64,000 bases of DNA from an uncultured Lachnospiraceae bacterium (GCA_910586725.1 CAJUJL010000006.1:18621-82620), one strand, 5' to 3'; positions 15,887 through 26,297 are shown, counted from the first letter of the stretch. The notes: generated by a model from the letters alone, not told the origin. Numbers and translations are program-made.

Positions 15887-17623
15887 ATGGCTTTTGACGG
15901 AACTGTCATAGCAAATCTTGTCTATGAATTAAACCAGAATATATTAAACAGCAGAATCAGCAAAATTGCCCAGCCCGAAAAGGACGAGCTTCTATTTACT
16001 TTAAAAGGGCAAAACGGACAGCAGCGCCTTGCCATGTCCGCAAGCGCTTCCCTGCCTTTTCTTTACCTGACAAAGCAAAACAAGCCCAGTCCAATGACCG
16101 CCCCGAATTTCTGCATGCTGCTGCGCAAGCACATCGCGAACGGCAAAATTGTAAAAATCCATCAGCCGGGCTTAGAGCGTATCATCCATTTCGAAATTGA
16201 GCATTTCGACGACCTCGGCGATTTATGCCGCAAAACGCTGACCATAGAACTGATGGGCAAGCACAGCAACATCATTTTCTGCACGGAAGACGGCGCTATC
16301 ATCGACAGCATCAAACATATTTCCGCGCAGGTCAGTTCCATCCGGGAAGTTCTTCCGGGAAGAACTTATTTTATTCCGGAAACGACGCACAAAGAAAATC
16401 CGCTTCAAACATCGGAATCCTTTTTTCTGGATGCGGTCTTACGACGCCCGGAGTCCATCTGTAAAGCGATCTATAATTCCTATACCGGAATCAGCCCCGT
16501 CATTGCCAGCGAAATCTGCTTCCGCTCCGGCATTGACGCGGATTTGTCCACAAGCGCGCTTAGCGCCGATGAAAAGCTGCATCTATACCACAATTTCGAC
16601 TGGTTTCTGACTGACCTGAAAGAAGCGGCCTTTACGCCGAACATTCTCTACCGGAAAAAAGAACCCATTGAGTTTTCTTCATTCCTCCTTACAGAATACA
16701 GCGACTGCGAACAGGCGACGTTTGCCTCTATTTCCGAAGCGCTGGAAACCTATTATGCGGCCCGCAATATCTACACCAGAATCCGGCAGAAGTCGTCCGA
16801 CTTAAGGCGCATTGTCCATACGGCCCTTGAGCGAAACCGCAAGAAATACGCTTTGCAGCAAAAGCAATTAAAAGACACGGATAAACGGGAAAAATACCGC
16901 ATTTACGGCGAGCTGCTCAATACGTACGGCTACCAGGCGCAAGAGGGCGCGAAAAAAATTGAAGCCCTGAATTATTATACAAACGAAATGATTACGATAC
17001 CTTTAGACGAACAGCTCTCTCCGCTGGAAAACGCCCAAAAGTATTTTGAACGGTACAATAAATTAAAACGCACGCACGAAGCTCTGACGACGCTGATCGA
17101 AGAGACCAAAAATGAAATCGAACATTTAGAAAGCATAGCGACGGCGCTTGACATTGCGCTTCTGGAAGATGACCTGGTACAGATCAGGGAAGAATTAATG
17201 GAATTTGGCTATATCCGCAAGAAACGCGGCGATAAAAAAGCCAAAATCAAAAGCCGTCCGCTGCACTTTGTTTCTTCCGACGGCTTCCATATGTATGTAG
17301 GCAAAAACAACTACCAAAACGATGAACTGACGTTTAAATTCGCCACCGGAAACGACTGGTGGTTCCACGCAAAAGGCATGCCGGGCTCGCATGTCATTGT
17401 AAAAACCGAAAGCGGCGAGCTTCCGGACCGTACGTTTGAAGAAGCCGGAAAGCTCGCCGGGTTCTATTCAAAAGGAAGAGAAAATGAAAAAGTGGAAATT
17501 GACTATCTGCAAAAGAAAAATGTCAAAAAGCCGAACAAAAGCGCACCCGGATTCGTCGTCTATTATACGAATTATTCCCTGACGATTCATCCGGATATTT
17601 CAGAAATTGAGCAGCTTTCTTAG
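15887..17623 (+). CDS. rqcH: NFACT-family ribosome quality control factor RqcH (FbpA-like)
   Basis: A 578-aa protein. RqcH binds stalled 50S subunits carrying peptidyl-tRNA and directs alanine tailing of the nascent chain. Older annotations call the family fibronectin-binding. Domains in order are NFACT-N (FDGTVIANLVYELN), a helix-hairpin-helix part, a long coiled coil at about 270-420, and NFACT-R with YVGKNNYQNDELTFK and NDWWFHAKGMPGSHVI near residue 480. The ATG at 15887 follows GGAGG with 5-nt spacing; an earlier ATG at 15845 lies within the promoter. A strong terminator follows. Confidence 0.92.
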   Translation: MAFDGTVIANLVYELNQNILNSRISKIAQPEKDELLFTLKGQNGQQRLAMSASASLPFLYLTKQNKPSPMTAPNFCMLLRKHIANGKIVKIHQPGLERIIHFEIEHFDDLGDLCRKTLTIELMGKHSNIIFCTEDGAIIDSIKHISAQVSSIREVLPGRTYFIPETTHKENPLQTSESFFLDAVLRRPESICKAIYNSYTGISPVIASEICFRSGIDADLSTSALSADEKLHLYHNFDWFLTDLKEAAFTPNILYRKKEPIEFSSFLLTEYSDCEQATFASISEALETYYAARNIYTRIRQKSSDLRRIVHTALERNRKKYALQQKQLKDTDKREKYRIYGELLNTYGYQAQEGAKKIEALNYYTNEMITIPLDEQLSPLENAQKYFERYNKLKRTHEALTTLIEETKNEIEHLESIATALDIALLEDDLVQIREELMEFGYIRKKRGDKKAKIKSRPLHFVSSDGFHMYVGKNNYQNDELTFKFATGNDWWFHAKGMPGSHVIVKTESGELPDRTFEEAGKLAGFYSKGRENEKVEIDYLQKKNVKKPNKSAPGFVVYYTNYSLTIHPDISEIEQLS

Positions 17624-17637
17624 AGGAGAATTTTCAT

Positions 17638-17682
17638 AAAAAATGCATCCCGAATCTTCCATTGTATTCGAGATGCATTTTT
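17638..17682. terminator. Bidirectional terminator between rqcH and recG
   Basis: AAAAATGCATC pairs with GATGCATTTTT, flanking a second short pairing (CGAAT with ATTCG). T-runs lie on both strands, serving the two convergent genes. Confidence 0.85.
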
Positions 17683-17770
17683 CCGACGCTTCTGTTCCTT
17701 TTCATCTGCGTTTCTGACTCTGTCTGCGCGCCGCTTCATTCCGCGTGCATCCGGTACGCCATCCATACGC

Positions 17771-19819
17771 TTATAAATTCATTTCATTCGCCTGAGAATT
17801 TTTCAACATCAACAAAAGCATTTCATTTTCTTCCTCTTTCAATTCCGGATCTTTCGCAAGAAGACGCTTTACATCATCCGCGGCTTTTTTCAACACATCC
17901 GCGTCCTGGTAAATATCCGCGAGCAAAAACTCCAGATCCCCGCTTTGCCGAATGCCAAAAAAATCTCCCGGGCCGCGCAGCTTCAAATCTTCCCCCGCAA
18001 TAAAAAATCCGTCATTCGACTCATTTAAAATAGAAAGTCTCCGCTTAGATTCCCTGCTCTGTACATGGTCTACCATGATACAATAAGACTGGGCCGCGCC
18101 GCGCCCTACCCTGCCCCGAAGCTGATGAAGCTGCGCTAAACCAAAGCGTTCCGCATTTTCAATCATCATAACCGTAGCGTTTGGCACATCCACGCCTACT
18201 TCCACAACTGTAGTAGACACCAAAAGCTGTATTTCGTTTTTGGCAAACGATTCCATAACACGATTTTTTTCGGCCGGCTTCATCCTGCCGTTTAAACAGC
18301 CGATCGAACATTCCCCCTGGTAATACTCTTTTAGCTTCTTTGTGTAATCCGTTACATTTTCCGCGTCTAACTCTTCGCTTTCTTCCACCAGAGGACAGAT
18401 TACGTAAGCCTGATGGCCCTTTTGAATCTCTTTCCGGATAAATTCATAAGCCGTCGCCTGATAAGAAGTTCCAACAACACAGTTTTTATTTGGCAGACGC
18501 TTTGAAGGAACTTCATCAATCACGGAAATATCCATATCGCCATAAATAATAATCGCAAGCGTCCTTGGAATCGGCGTTGCGCTCATCACCAGAATATGCG
18601 GATGAAGTCCTTTTCCTGCGAACATCTCCCGCTGGCGCACGCCAAAACGGTGCTGCTCATCCGTAACGACCAGACCAAGATTGGAATACAACGCCTTTTC
18701 CTGAATCAAAGCCTGCGTTCCGATAATCATAGCGTCCGGATACATCTGCATATCCTCATACGCCCTTCTTTTTTCCCTGGCGGTCAACGAACCCGTCAAC
18801 AATATTACCTTCCGATCCAGGGAATATTCTGCGCACATATTAGTAAACGTCTCATAATGCTGCCTTGCCAGAACTTCCGTCGGAGCCATCAGCGCCGACT
18901 GATGCCCGTTTTCTCCCATCAGCGCCATGCATAAGAAAGCAACAATCGTTTTGCCGGAACCTACGTCTCCCTGCACCAGTCTTTGCATGGCAGTCCCTTT
19001 TTTCATATCGTCTGTAATTTCATCCAGACATTTTTTCTGCGCTTTTGTCAGCTCATACGGAAGATGAGAAAGAAGATACGGAACCACAGTCTCATTTTGA
19101 ATGGGATAATCGTTTGGAATCTTTACTTTCTGCTCTTTTTGAAGCTGAACTTGCAGGATAAAAAGAAAAAACTCGTCAAATACCAAACGTCTCCTTGCAA
19201 CAATTAAATTTTCCATAGTTTCCGGAAAATGAATCTGGCGAAGCGCGTAATTATATTCGCAAAGCCCTTCTTCCTTTCGAATGGATTCGGGCAGATATTC
19301 GTATGACAAAGAAAGCGTTTCAAACGCCGTTTGGATTGCCTTTCCAATCATCTGACTGCTTAACCCTTCCGTCTTTGCATACACCGGCTGTAATGTTTTC
19401 ATTTTTGCCTGATATTGCGCGTCCGTATAGATCTCCGGCTGTTCCATATGGAAAAATCGTCCTTTGGCTTTTGTCCTTCCATAAAATATGTAAGTTTCTC
19501 CCGGCTTCAACTTGCTTTTGATGTAAGGAGCGCGAAACCAAACGAGATCCATTGATTTCTCCCGGTCGCCAATTTTCGCCTGTACAATTTCCATTCGGTT
19601 CGTCCGTTTCAAAACAGGCGCGGAAAGAACTCTGCCAGCCACGGCAAAAATACCTTCGGCTGCAACCTCAGACGGCGTTACCGGCGCCGGAAACCGAATA
19701 TAATCCTTCGGATAATGAAGGAGTATATCCCTCACGGTATATACTCCTATCCGATTCATCCGTTTTTCTGTTTGGCTGCCGATTCCTTTTAAAGCTGTAA
19801 TCGGTGAATCTAACTTCAT
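17771..19819 (-). CDS. recG: ATP-dependent DNA helicase RecG
   Basis: A 682-aa superfamily 2 helicase that regresses stalled forks and branch-migrates Holliday junctions. An N-terminal wedge/OB domain (ALKGIGSQTEKRMNRIGV and onward) is followed by helicase motif I GDVGSGKT near residue 290, the DEQH box in VVTDEQHRFGVRQRE, SATPIPRT and motif VI QLRGRVGRG. The length is normal. The start ATG follows AGAGGT. It is the last gene of the asp23-DAK2-recG unit, an arrangement common in Firmicutes. Confidence 0.95.
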   Translation of the reverse strand: MKLDSPITALKGIGSQTEKRMNRIGVYTVRDILLHYPKDYIRFPAPVTPSEVAAEGIFAVAGRVLSAPVLKRTNRMEIVQAKIGDREKSMDLVWFRAPYIKSKLKPGETYIFYGRTKAKGRFFHMEQPEIYTDAQYQAKMKTLQPVYAKTEGLSSQMIGKAIQTAFETLSLSYEYLPESIRKEEGLCEYNYALRQIHFPETMENLIVARRRLVFDEFFLFILQVQLQKEQKVKIPNDYPIQNETVVPYLLSHLPYELTKAQKKCLDEITDDMKKGTAMQRLVQGDVGSGKTIVAFLCMALMGENGHQSALMAPTEVLARQHYETFTNMCAEYSLDRKVILLTGSLTAREKRRAYEDMQMYPDAMIIGTQALIQEKALYSNLGLVVTDEQHRFGVRQREMFAGKGLHPHILVMSATPIPRTLAIIIYGDMDISVIDEVPSKRLPNKNCVVGTSYQATAYEFIRKEIQKGHQAYVICPLVEESEELDAENVTDYTKKLKEYYQGECSIGCLNGRMKPAEKNRVMESFAKNEIQLLVSTTVVEVGVDVPNATVMMIENAERFGLAQLHQLRGRVGRGAAQSYCIMVDHVQSRESKRRLSILNESNDGFFIAGEDLKLRGPGDFFGIRQSGDLEFLLADIYQDADVLKKAADDVKRLLAKDPELKEEENEMLLLMLKNSQANEMNL

Positions 19820-19832
19820 ACGCTACCTCTTC

Positions 19833-21530
19833 TTATTCTACGGATATAATATAATAATAAATTGGCTGTCCGCCTTCGTTTACTTCCACTTCCACTTCCG
19901 GATATTTTGCCGTAATCAAATCGGCAAACGTCGCCGCTTCTTTCTGCGTCGCCTCTTCTCCGAAATAAATGCTGACAAGGGCCGATTCCTCATCCATCAT
20001 CTCTTCGATCATTTCCATCATAACGGCTTTTTTATCTGTGCCGACTGCAAGGATTGACTTGTCGCCCACGCCCATATAATCTCCCTGATGGATTTGCTTG
20101 TCGTCAATTTCTGTGTCACGGACGGCGTACGTAAGCTGCCCCGTCTTTACAAGAGAAATTTCCGTATTCATATGGTCTGCATTCTCTTTCGGCGACTGAT
20201 CCGGAATATAATTCACCAAAGCGGTAATTCCCTGGGGAATCGTCTTGGTCGGAATCACAATCACATCCTTATCCTCACAAAGCGAAGCCGCCTGATTTGC
20301 CGCCAAAATAATGTTTTTGTTGTTTGGAAGAATAAATACTGTTTTGGCATTTACTTTAGAAACCGCAAGCAGAACATCTTCCGTACTCGGATTCATCGTC
20401 TGGCCGCCTTCAATAATGCAGTCCGCTCCAAGCCCCCGAAAGATCTCATTTAAGCCTTCTCCAATAGAAACGGCCACAAATCCCATTTCTTTAGGCTCTT
20501 CATCCGGCACGCTCTCCTCTTCCTTCCGGCTTGCGCCGCCCTGCATCTCTTTTTCTTTCATGGCGGAAATCTTCTCATCGCGCTCCAATTTCATATTTTC
20601 AATAATAATCGTCGTAAGGCTGCCGTACGTCAGCCCTTTTTGCATTGCAAGACCGGGATCGTTGGTATGTACATGTACCTTTACGATCTCATCATCTGCA
20701 ACCACTACGATAGAATCTCCGATTTCTTCCAGATAAGATTTAAATTCCCGCTCCTTTTTTTCGTGAAACGGTTTATCAAGCATAATCAAAAACTGTGTGC
20801 AATATGCAAAATGAATCTCCTGATTTGCCTGCGCATCTATATACGAAGACGGCTGTACATTATCTTTTGCCGTATGTTCCGAAGACGCTGCGGTAAATGT
20901 AATTTTCCTGCCCTGCAAAGCATACAGACCGCCGCGCAGAACTTCCACAAGTCCCTGCCCTCCGGAATCCACTACACCGGCCTGTTTTAATACCGGCAGC
21001 ATATCCGGCGTCTTTTTAAGCGCCCGCTCCGCTTCTTTTAATACGGCTTCGGCAAACGCCAGCAGATCCGTCGTCGTCTCGGCCAATTCCATTCCCTTTT
21101 GCGCAGCTCCTCTTGCTACGGTAAGAATCGTACCTTCTTTGGGCTTCATAACTGCCTTGTAAGCCGTCTCCGATGCTTTTTCCATGGCACGCGCCATTAC
21201 GGGAACCGTGATCACGTCATACTGTGCGATAACCTTGGAAAATCCGCGAAACAGCTGCGATAAAATAACGCCGGAATTTCCTCTCGCACCGCGCAGAGAG
21301 CCGGATGAAATTGCTTTTGCCAAAGATTTCAGATCCGGATTTGACAACGCTTCCACTTCCTTTGCCGCCGACAAAATTGTCATTGACATGTTGGTGCCCG
21401 TATCGCCGTCAGGAACCGGAAAAACGTTTAATTCATTGATCCATTCTTTTTTGGCCTCTAAATTGGCTGCTCCCGCCAAAAACATTTTGGTAAACGCAGC
21501 GGCATTAATCGAATTGATTTCCACTTTCAA
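19833..21530 (-). CDS. DAK2 domain protein, FakA-like fatty acid kinase (YloV)
   Basis: A 565-aa protein. The N-terminal DAK2 kinase domain has NVFPVPDGDTGTNM near residue 40 and SLRGARGNSGVILSQLFRG. The middle and C-terminal regions resemble FakA, ending in a DegV-like fold (AVGTDKKAVMMEMI, then YFGEEA). In Staphylococcus, FakA phosphorylates fatty acids delivered by DegV/FakB proteins. The short acidic insert near residue 335 looks like a linker. It lies 7 nt after asp23 and 13 nt before recG, so it is cotranscribed. Substrate assignment rests on the family. Confidence 0.88.
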   Translation of the reverse strand: MKVEINSINAAAFTKMFLAGAANLEAKKEWINELNVFPVPDGDTGTNMSMTILSAAKEVEALSNPDLKSLAKAISSGSLRGARGNSGVILSQLFRGFSKVIAQYDVITVPVMARAMEKASETAYKAVMKPKEGTILTVARGAAQKGMELAETTTDLLAFAEAVLKEAERALKKTPDMLPVLKQAGVVDSGGQGLVEVLRGGLYALQGRKITFTAASSEHTAKDNVQPSSYIDAQANQEIHFAYCTQFLIMLDKPFHEKKEREFKSYLEEIGDSIVVVADDEIVKVHVHTNDPGLAMQKGLTYGSLTTIIIENMKLERDEKISAMKEKEMQGGASRKEEESVPDEEPKEMGFVAVSIGEGLNEIFRGLGADCIIEGGQTMNPSTEDVLLAVSKVNAKTVFILPNNKNIILAANQAASLCEDKDVIVIPTKTIPQGITALVNYIPDQSPKENADHMNTEISLVKTGQLTYAVRDTEIDDKQIHQGDYMGVGDKSILAVGTDKKAVMMEMIEEMMDEESALVSIYFGEEATQKEAATFADLITAKYPEVEVEVNEGGQPIYYYIISVE

Positions 21531-21537
21531 ATCCTCC

Positions 21538-21897
21538 TTAATCGATGACTCTTACACCTTCAACGTAAATATTAATCTTCTCGATTTTCATACCGGTAAA
21601 TTCTTCTACCTTATACTTCACCGTATCAATTAAATTGTCAGAAACCGTATGAATGCTGACACCGTATGAAACAATAACATGAAAATCAATCATGATCCTG
21701 TTTTCTTTTGTAACCGTAACATTTATACCATGTGTAAGATAATCCCTTTTCAACAGTCTTACCAGGCCGTCCTTCATATTTACTGCAGCCATCCCGACGA
21801 TGCCAAAACACTCGACCGCCACGGAGCCAGCATAAGTTGCAACTACTTCATTGTCAATTATAATTTTCCCCAGCCGGGTTTCCATTTGTCCTTTCAT
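21538..21897 (-). CDS. Asp23/Gls24-family envelope stress protein
   Basis: A 119-aa protein of the Asp23 family (YloU-like). Characteristic parts are GKIIIDNEVVATYAGSVAVE and the C-terminal VEEFTGMKIEKINIYVEGVR. Family members form membrane-associated sheets or act in alkaline and cell-wall stress. The pairing with a DAK2 gene is conserved in Firmicutes. The ATG at 21897 has GGAGGT six bases upstream. The promoter lies at 21949-21976. Confidence 0.92.
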   Translation of the reverse strand: MKGQMETRLGKIIIDNEVVATYAGSVAVECFGIVGMAAVNMKDGLVRLLKRDYLTHGINVTVTKENRIMIDFHVIVSYGVSIHTVSDNLIDTVKYKVEEFTGMKIEKINIYVEGVRVID

Positions 21898-21948
21898 ACT
21901 TTGACCTCCAGACTTTTAATCAGCCAAATATTTACACTGACATAATTC

Positions 21949-21976
21949 ATTATACCCATTTTTCCTAAAAAATCAA
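21949..21976 (-). promoter_or_regulatory. Sigma-A promoter of the asp23-DAK2-recG operon
   Basis: TTGATT (21971-21976) and TATAAT (21949-21954) with a 16-bp spacer. Confidence 0.75.
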
Positions 21977-22010
21977 TTTGTAATTCGTATTTTTGAAAAA
22001 GCTGCAACGC

Positions 22011-22043
22011 AAAAGCCCCTGATCCATGCTTTCAGGGGCTTTT
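22011..22043 (-). terminator. Terminator of the downstream GH20 gene
   Basis: A 12-bp stem (AAAAGCCCCTGA with TCAGGGGCTTTT) around an 8-9 nt loop, with T-runs at both ends. It ends the gene whose stop codon is at 22065. Confidence 0.88.
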
Positions 22044-22064
22044 TGCTCATCCGGCCGCTTCCTT

Positions 22065-25000
22065 TTAAAGGCCTTTCTTAATGCCGGCTCTCTTAATCTG
22101 ATTTTTGATGCGTTTATTCTTTTTGAGATTTTTCGGCAATTGAATACGAATTTTCTTCGACGTGCTTTTAAACGCTCCTTTTCCGACTTTTGTCAGTTTT
22201 GATTTGTTTTTCACCTTCACGGTTGTCAATTTTTTACAGCCTTTGAAGGCGTTCTTTCCAATCACTTTTACTCCTGCTCCAACCGTAACGGTTTTCAGCT
22301 TCTTTTTGCAGTTTTTAAAAGCATTGTCCGCAATCTCAACAACTGTATATTTTACATTGTTGTATGACACCGTATCAATTGTAACGGATCTCGCGTCTTT
22401 GCCTTTCACGATCTTTACCGTCTTCTCCGATGCGCTCACGATCTGATACCTGGAACCTTTTACCGTAAACGTATCCGAATCCTGCAATCCGGTATTGTTG
22501 GTGTTATTACCGCTGTCATTGACAAGTTTCAGACTCCGCAGCACAGATAATGCCGCTTCCAACTGACTGACAGAGGAATTCGGATTTTGAATGACTGCTT
22601 TTGCTTCGTTGATTGCTTTTTGCAATGCTTCTACGGATTCTTTCGTATAACCTGCCGTATTCTGAAGCAATGCTTCCGCCGCTGCTATCGCGCTCTTTAA
22701 TTCTTCGCTCTTTTGTTCTTTTTCTGTATTATTTACATCACCATCAATTTTTATGTCTTTGAGCGCCTGTAATACGGAAGATAATTCTTCTGCTTTTGCA
22801 TTTGGATTCTCAAGGAGAACCTCTTTGGCGGCAGAAAGAGCGTTTTTCAACTGGTTCACCGTTTCTTCCGAATACAAATCCGAATTTTTCAAATATTCCT
22901 CGGCCTGTTTCATTGCCTGGCTCAACTCATTGGAAACAGTTCGGATGCTCTCTATCTCCTGGTCGTATCCCGCCGGTTTCTCTTTCAAGTTTAAAGCGGC
23001 GTCTTTTAATTTTTCATAAGCATACGTATAATCCTGCTCCGAACTGTCTGTATGCGCCACTACTTCCTTCGCTTCATTAAGCGCTTTCGAGAATGCGTTC
23101 CAGCTAATATCCGTATATGCGCTGGCTGCAGAATCCCCGTATTGATTGATCTCATTCTGCAAATCATTTGACGTAACCATCTCTCCTGTAATCTCCTTGG
23201 AGCCTGTTACTTTTACATATTCTATCTGACCCTCGAAACTGTCTGTATTGCTTCCAATCCGTCCAATCGGAACCATCATTGTGGCAACCTTTCCGGTTCC
23301 TCTGGAAACCTCCGGATGATTGGCCTCATAACACGTAGGATTATTGTCCACACGCTGCCCGTTTACATACAATGCTACCTGATCCTGACCTCCATGGAAT
23401 GAAAGCTCCACCCATTCATTTTTAGGCAGCGTATAATTAAATGTATAATCATATCCCTCTCTGGAAAAACCGACATATGATGTTCCATTTTTGGTTATAG
23501 ACGCTTTGAAAGCGTATGTTCCATATGTCCCAAAGACATCTTTTGACTCGCAAAGAATCTGGCTGCTTTCTTCGTTCGCGTCCGCATCCATCTTTACTTT
23601 CATTGTAATGACAGAATCAGAACCCATCTGATTGAGCGGCGTTTCCACATAGCTTTCGCCTCCGTTTAACTGAAGCGCTTTTCCGTCCACTCCATTTACC
23701 TGCTCTGCATTTACCACTTTCGTCAAATTATTTGCGTTTACGCTGGAATCGCTTTTCAACTCTTCGTCAAAAGTCCAGTCAGCCGCTGTGTTTGTCGCAA
23801 AATCAACCTCTGCATACATATTTGTGTCGGGAGCCGTGCCGACTTGATCGGCAAGCGCCTGAAACGTAGTAAAATCTGTTTCCTCTTTGTCTACGTCTCC
23901 CCATACTTTTGCACTTATTACAGGAAGCGAATCCATAAAACGATAAAACGAATCATACTGGGAAATACCGGCTGCCCTGGTATCTATATTATCATGCCAC
24001 GCTGCAAAACAAGCTCCTAACATCTGGTCATTTCCTGCCGGGATATGGAAACCGGCAAATACGTTCGGCTGCCAGTTGTTATACAGATTCTGCCTGTCAA
24101 GAAAATCTCCGTACGAGCCACGATTTCCGGAGCCGCTTGGCACAATATACAACCCTCCGCAACTCGTCGAACCGTCCACCAGCGTATTGATCAGATCAAA
24201 TCCCTGATTGAACATATTTTTTGAATTTGCATAAGCGGTAGACCAGATATTCAACTGTACATCTTTGGAAGTAACCGGCGTTGTGCCTCCTTTGTTGGAA
24301 AGACTTCCCCACATGCGGACTGTCCGGCCCTCTCCCTGCACAAATTTAATCATATCATCGGAAAACTTCCGGAATGCTTCTTTTCCCTTCTGAATTTCTA
24401 CCGGATCTTTGGAGTTTGTTCCGTGGTATTCATCGGTACCGATATGAATAATCGTGTCCTTATCAAATACCGGGTCGTCTCCCGTAAAATAATCGCTCCA
24501 AATATTTTTCGCAAACTCAGTCGTCGCGGGATTTTCCAAATCCAATTCATCAATCGTATAGGCATGGCTTCCGCCTGTTTCAGACTTTGTCCTGTATTCC
24601 GGAAACGCCCTTGTAAATGGAAGCGCATGCGCCGGCATATCCAGCTCCGGTATAATTTCAACGCCAATGACACGGCTGTCTTTGATAAACTGGCGGAACT
24701 CGTCTTTTGTATAATACAAATCTTTTGACGTCGCCGTCTCACCTTTTAATTCCGGATACGTTTCTCCGGTATTTTCCACGCCCGACTCTAAGCGGAATCC
24801 TGCATAAGCCTGGTCTTTGGCTGCCTGCAGTCCTTTTTGCAGTTTTTCCTCATCCGTACCGGTCTGCTGATTTTTATAATCCTCCATAAAAATCAGGTTA
24901 TCACTCAAATGCACCTGAAAATTGTTCATTTTATACCAGGACATATTTTTCGCATACTGGTACAAAGCGTCAAGGGTAAATCCTTTTCTTCCTACATCAA

Positions 25001-26207
25001 GGCTGAACGCGCGCACTTCGTACTTTGGATAATCCCGTATGAACCCCTTTGGAATGCTGCCGTTCGTCTGTTTTAAAATCTGTAAGATTGTTCTTGTAGC
25101 CCAATATGCGCCCACCGCGTCTTCCGCTTCCGTAACCACATAATTACCGATTGAAAGCGTGTATCCTTCTTTTCCCAGGCCCTTCCCATCTTCTGAAAAA
25201 GCCATATAAAAATCTCCAGCCGAAACGTCTGCCAGGCTGCCGGAAACTGCCGAAATCTCTGTTCCCGTAATTTCTTTGTAGTCTTTGGCAAATACATTTG
25301 CCACATCCAGAAGCTCTTCGCTTCCTGCAACAATTTTACTGGAATTGCACGCAAGAAAATCACCTGTTAATCCGTGCCACTCCTGTAACTCCGGAATCAC
25401 GTCTGGCTTTTCGTTGGCGCCGGATTCTTCCGTATATTTTCCGGGAACGGTGATTGTGTATTCATCTGTTTTTACGGATGAATCACGCACCGTATCTTTT
25501 ACTTCGTAAAATCCTTTCACGGTTTTTGTCACCAGAGGCTGGTATATCGTTCCGTCTTCCCCGATGATCTGTTCATAATCCGCACAAAAACGAACGGCTG
25601 CCACATCTGATTCTGGCATGGAAATTTTATTTCCTTCTATTACAGGAGCTGTAATCTTCGCTGCAATTTCAGAAATATCCGTTATTGCTTCTTCATAAAT
25701 TTCAAGCTCATAAATAGATGCGCTCGCCCATCCTGACGTCATGTCGTCCGGATCCGTTGCCAGAATATCTGACATCGTCAATCGAATTTTAGAACCCGTC
25801 TGCGCTTCATCTAACACGATAATCTCTTCCAAAGCCGGAGCGTATTGATTCCTTGAAAAAATACTAGTCCAGTTGTTTCCATCGGATGAAATCTCAATAT
25901 TGAAGTTCTGCACAGTCCTTCTTTCCCACAGTATGGAAAAGCTTTTAATCGTCTGCTCTTCTTCCCATGAGAGATTCATGGTAATCGGTCCTGTATTTTG
26001 GTTCGAAGCCCACCGTGTGCTTTTGTTCCCATCCGTCGCATCGGATGCCTGTGTGCCTGACTCCGTATCCGATGCTTCCGTCTGCGCCAAAAGAGCCAGA
26101 TTTCCTTTTCCTGCCTTTGCTTCACCGGACGGAAGCCAAATGGATCCTGCAATCACGCAGAATATAAGAATCCAGGCCCCCATTTTCTTTCGCGTCATTC
26201 TTATCAT
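22065..26207 (-). CDS. Secreted GH20 beta-N-acetylhexosaminidase or lacto-N-biosidase, multidomain (copy 1)
   Basis: A 1380-aa exported enzyme. In order: signal peptide (1 to about 32, ending GEAKA), an F5/8 type C (CBM32) domain at about 40-175, a linker and Ig-like part, a GH20b domain (about 265-395, from VIPELQEWHG), the GH20 barrel (about 395-760), a LamG/concanavalin-like domain (about 830-1000), three FIVAR-like helical repeats (about 1010-1260), and a basic BspA-type leucine-rich tail (NAFKNCKKKL, NAFKGCKKL). The catalytic pair is D592-E593 in HIGTDEYHG. GH20 uses substrate-assisted catalysis on beta-linked GlcNAc or GalNAc; the DEYH context also occurs in lacto-N-biosidases. No sortase motif is seen, so anchoring may rely on the basic tail. 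Confidence 0.9.
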   Translation of the reverse strand: MIRMTRKKMGAWILIFCVIAGSIWLPSGEAKAGKGNLALLAQTEASDTESGTQASDATDGNKSTRWASNQNTGPITMNLSWEEEQTIKSFSILWERRTVQNFNIEISSDGNNWTSIFSRNQYAPALEEIIVLDEAQTGSKIRLTMSDILATDPDDMTSGWASASIYELEIYEEAITDISEIAAKITAPVIEGNKISMPESDVAAVRFCADYEQIIGEDGTIYQPLVTKTVKGFYEVKDTVRDSSVKTDEYTITVPGKYTEESGANEKPDVIPELQEWHGLTGDFLACNSSKIVAGSEELLDVANVFAKDYKEITGTEISAVSGSLADVSAGDFYMAFSEDGKGLGKEGYTLSIGNYVVTEAEDAVGAYWATRTILQILKQTNGSIPKGFIRDYPKYEVRAFSLDVGRKGFTLDALYQYAKNMSWYKMNNFQVHLSDNLIFMEDYKNQQTGTDEEKLQKGLQAAKDQAYAGFRLESGVENTGETYPELKGETATSKDLYYTKDEFRQFIKDSRVIGVEIIPELDMPAHALPFTRAFPEYRTKSETGGSHAYTIDELDLENPATTEFAKNIWSDYFTGDDPVFDKDTIIHIGTDEYHGTNSKDPVEIQKGKEAFRKFSDDMIKFVQGEGRTVRMWGSLSNKGGTTPVTSKDVQLNIWSTAYANSKNMFNQGFDLINTLVDGSTSCGGLYIVPSGSGNRGSYGDFLDRQNLYNNWQPNVFAGFHIPAGNDQMLGACFAAWHDNIDTRAAGISQYDSFYRFMDSLPVISAKVWGDVDKEETDFTTFQALADQVGTAPDTNMYAEVDFATNTAADWTFDEELKSDSSVNANNLTKVVNAEQVNGVDGKALQLNGGESYVETPLNQMGSDSVITMKVKMDADANEESSQILCESKDVFGTYGTYAFKASITKNGTSYVGFSREGYDYTFNYTLPKNEWVELSFHGGQDQVALYVNGQRVDNNPTCYEANHPEVSRGTGKVATMMVPIGRIGSNTDSFEGQIEYVKVTGSKEITGEMVTSNDLQNEINQYGDSAASAYTDISWNAFSKALNEAKEVVAHTDSSEQDYTYAYEKLKDAALNLKEKPAGYDQEIESIRTVSNELSQAMKQAEEYLKNSDLYSEETVNQLKNALSAAKEVLLENPNAKAEELSSVLQALKDIKIDGDVNNTEKEQKSEELKSAIAAAEALLQNTAGYTKESVEALQKAINEAKAVIQNPNSSVSQLEAALSVLRSLKLVNDSGNNTNNTGLQDSDTFTVKGSRYQIVSASEKTVKIVKGKDARSVTIDTVSYNNVKYTVVEIADNAFKNCKKKLKTVTVGAGVKVIGKNAFKGCKKLTTVKVKNKSKLTKVGKGAFKSTSKKIRIQLPKNLKKNKRIKNQIKRAGIKKGL

Positions 26208-26251
26208 AGCCTACCTTCTCCTTTCGCTTTGCACATTGCATTTATTATCTT

Positions 26252-26280
26252 ATTATACCGTCATCTTCTGTATCGTTCAA
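26252..26280 (-). promoter_or_regulatory. Sigma-A promoter of GH20 copy 1
   Basis: TTGAAC (26275-26280) and TATAAT (26252-26257), 17-bp spacer. With the terminator just upstream it makes copy 1 an independent transcript. Confidence 0.8.
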
Positions 26281-26297
26281 GCAAAATAATAAATTTA

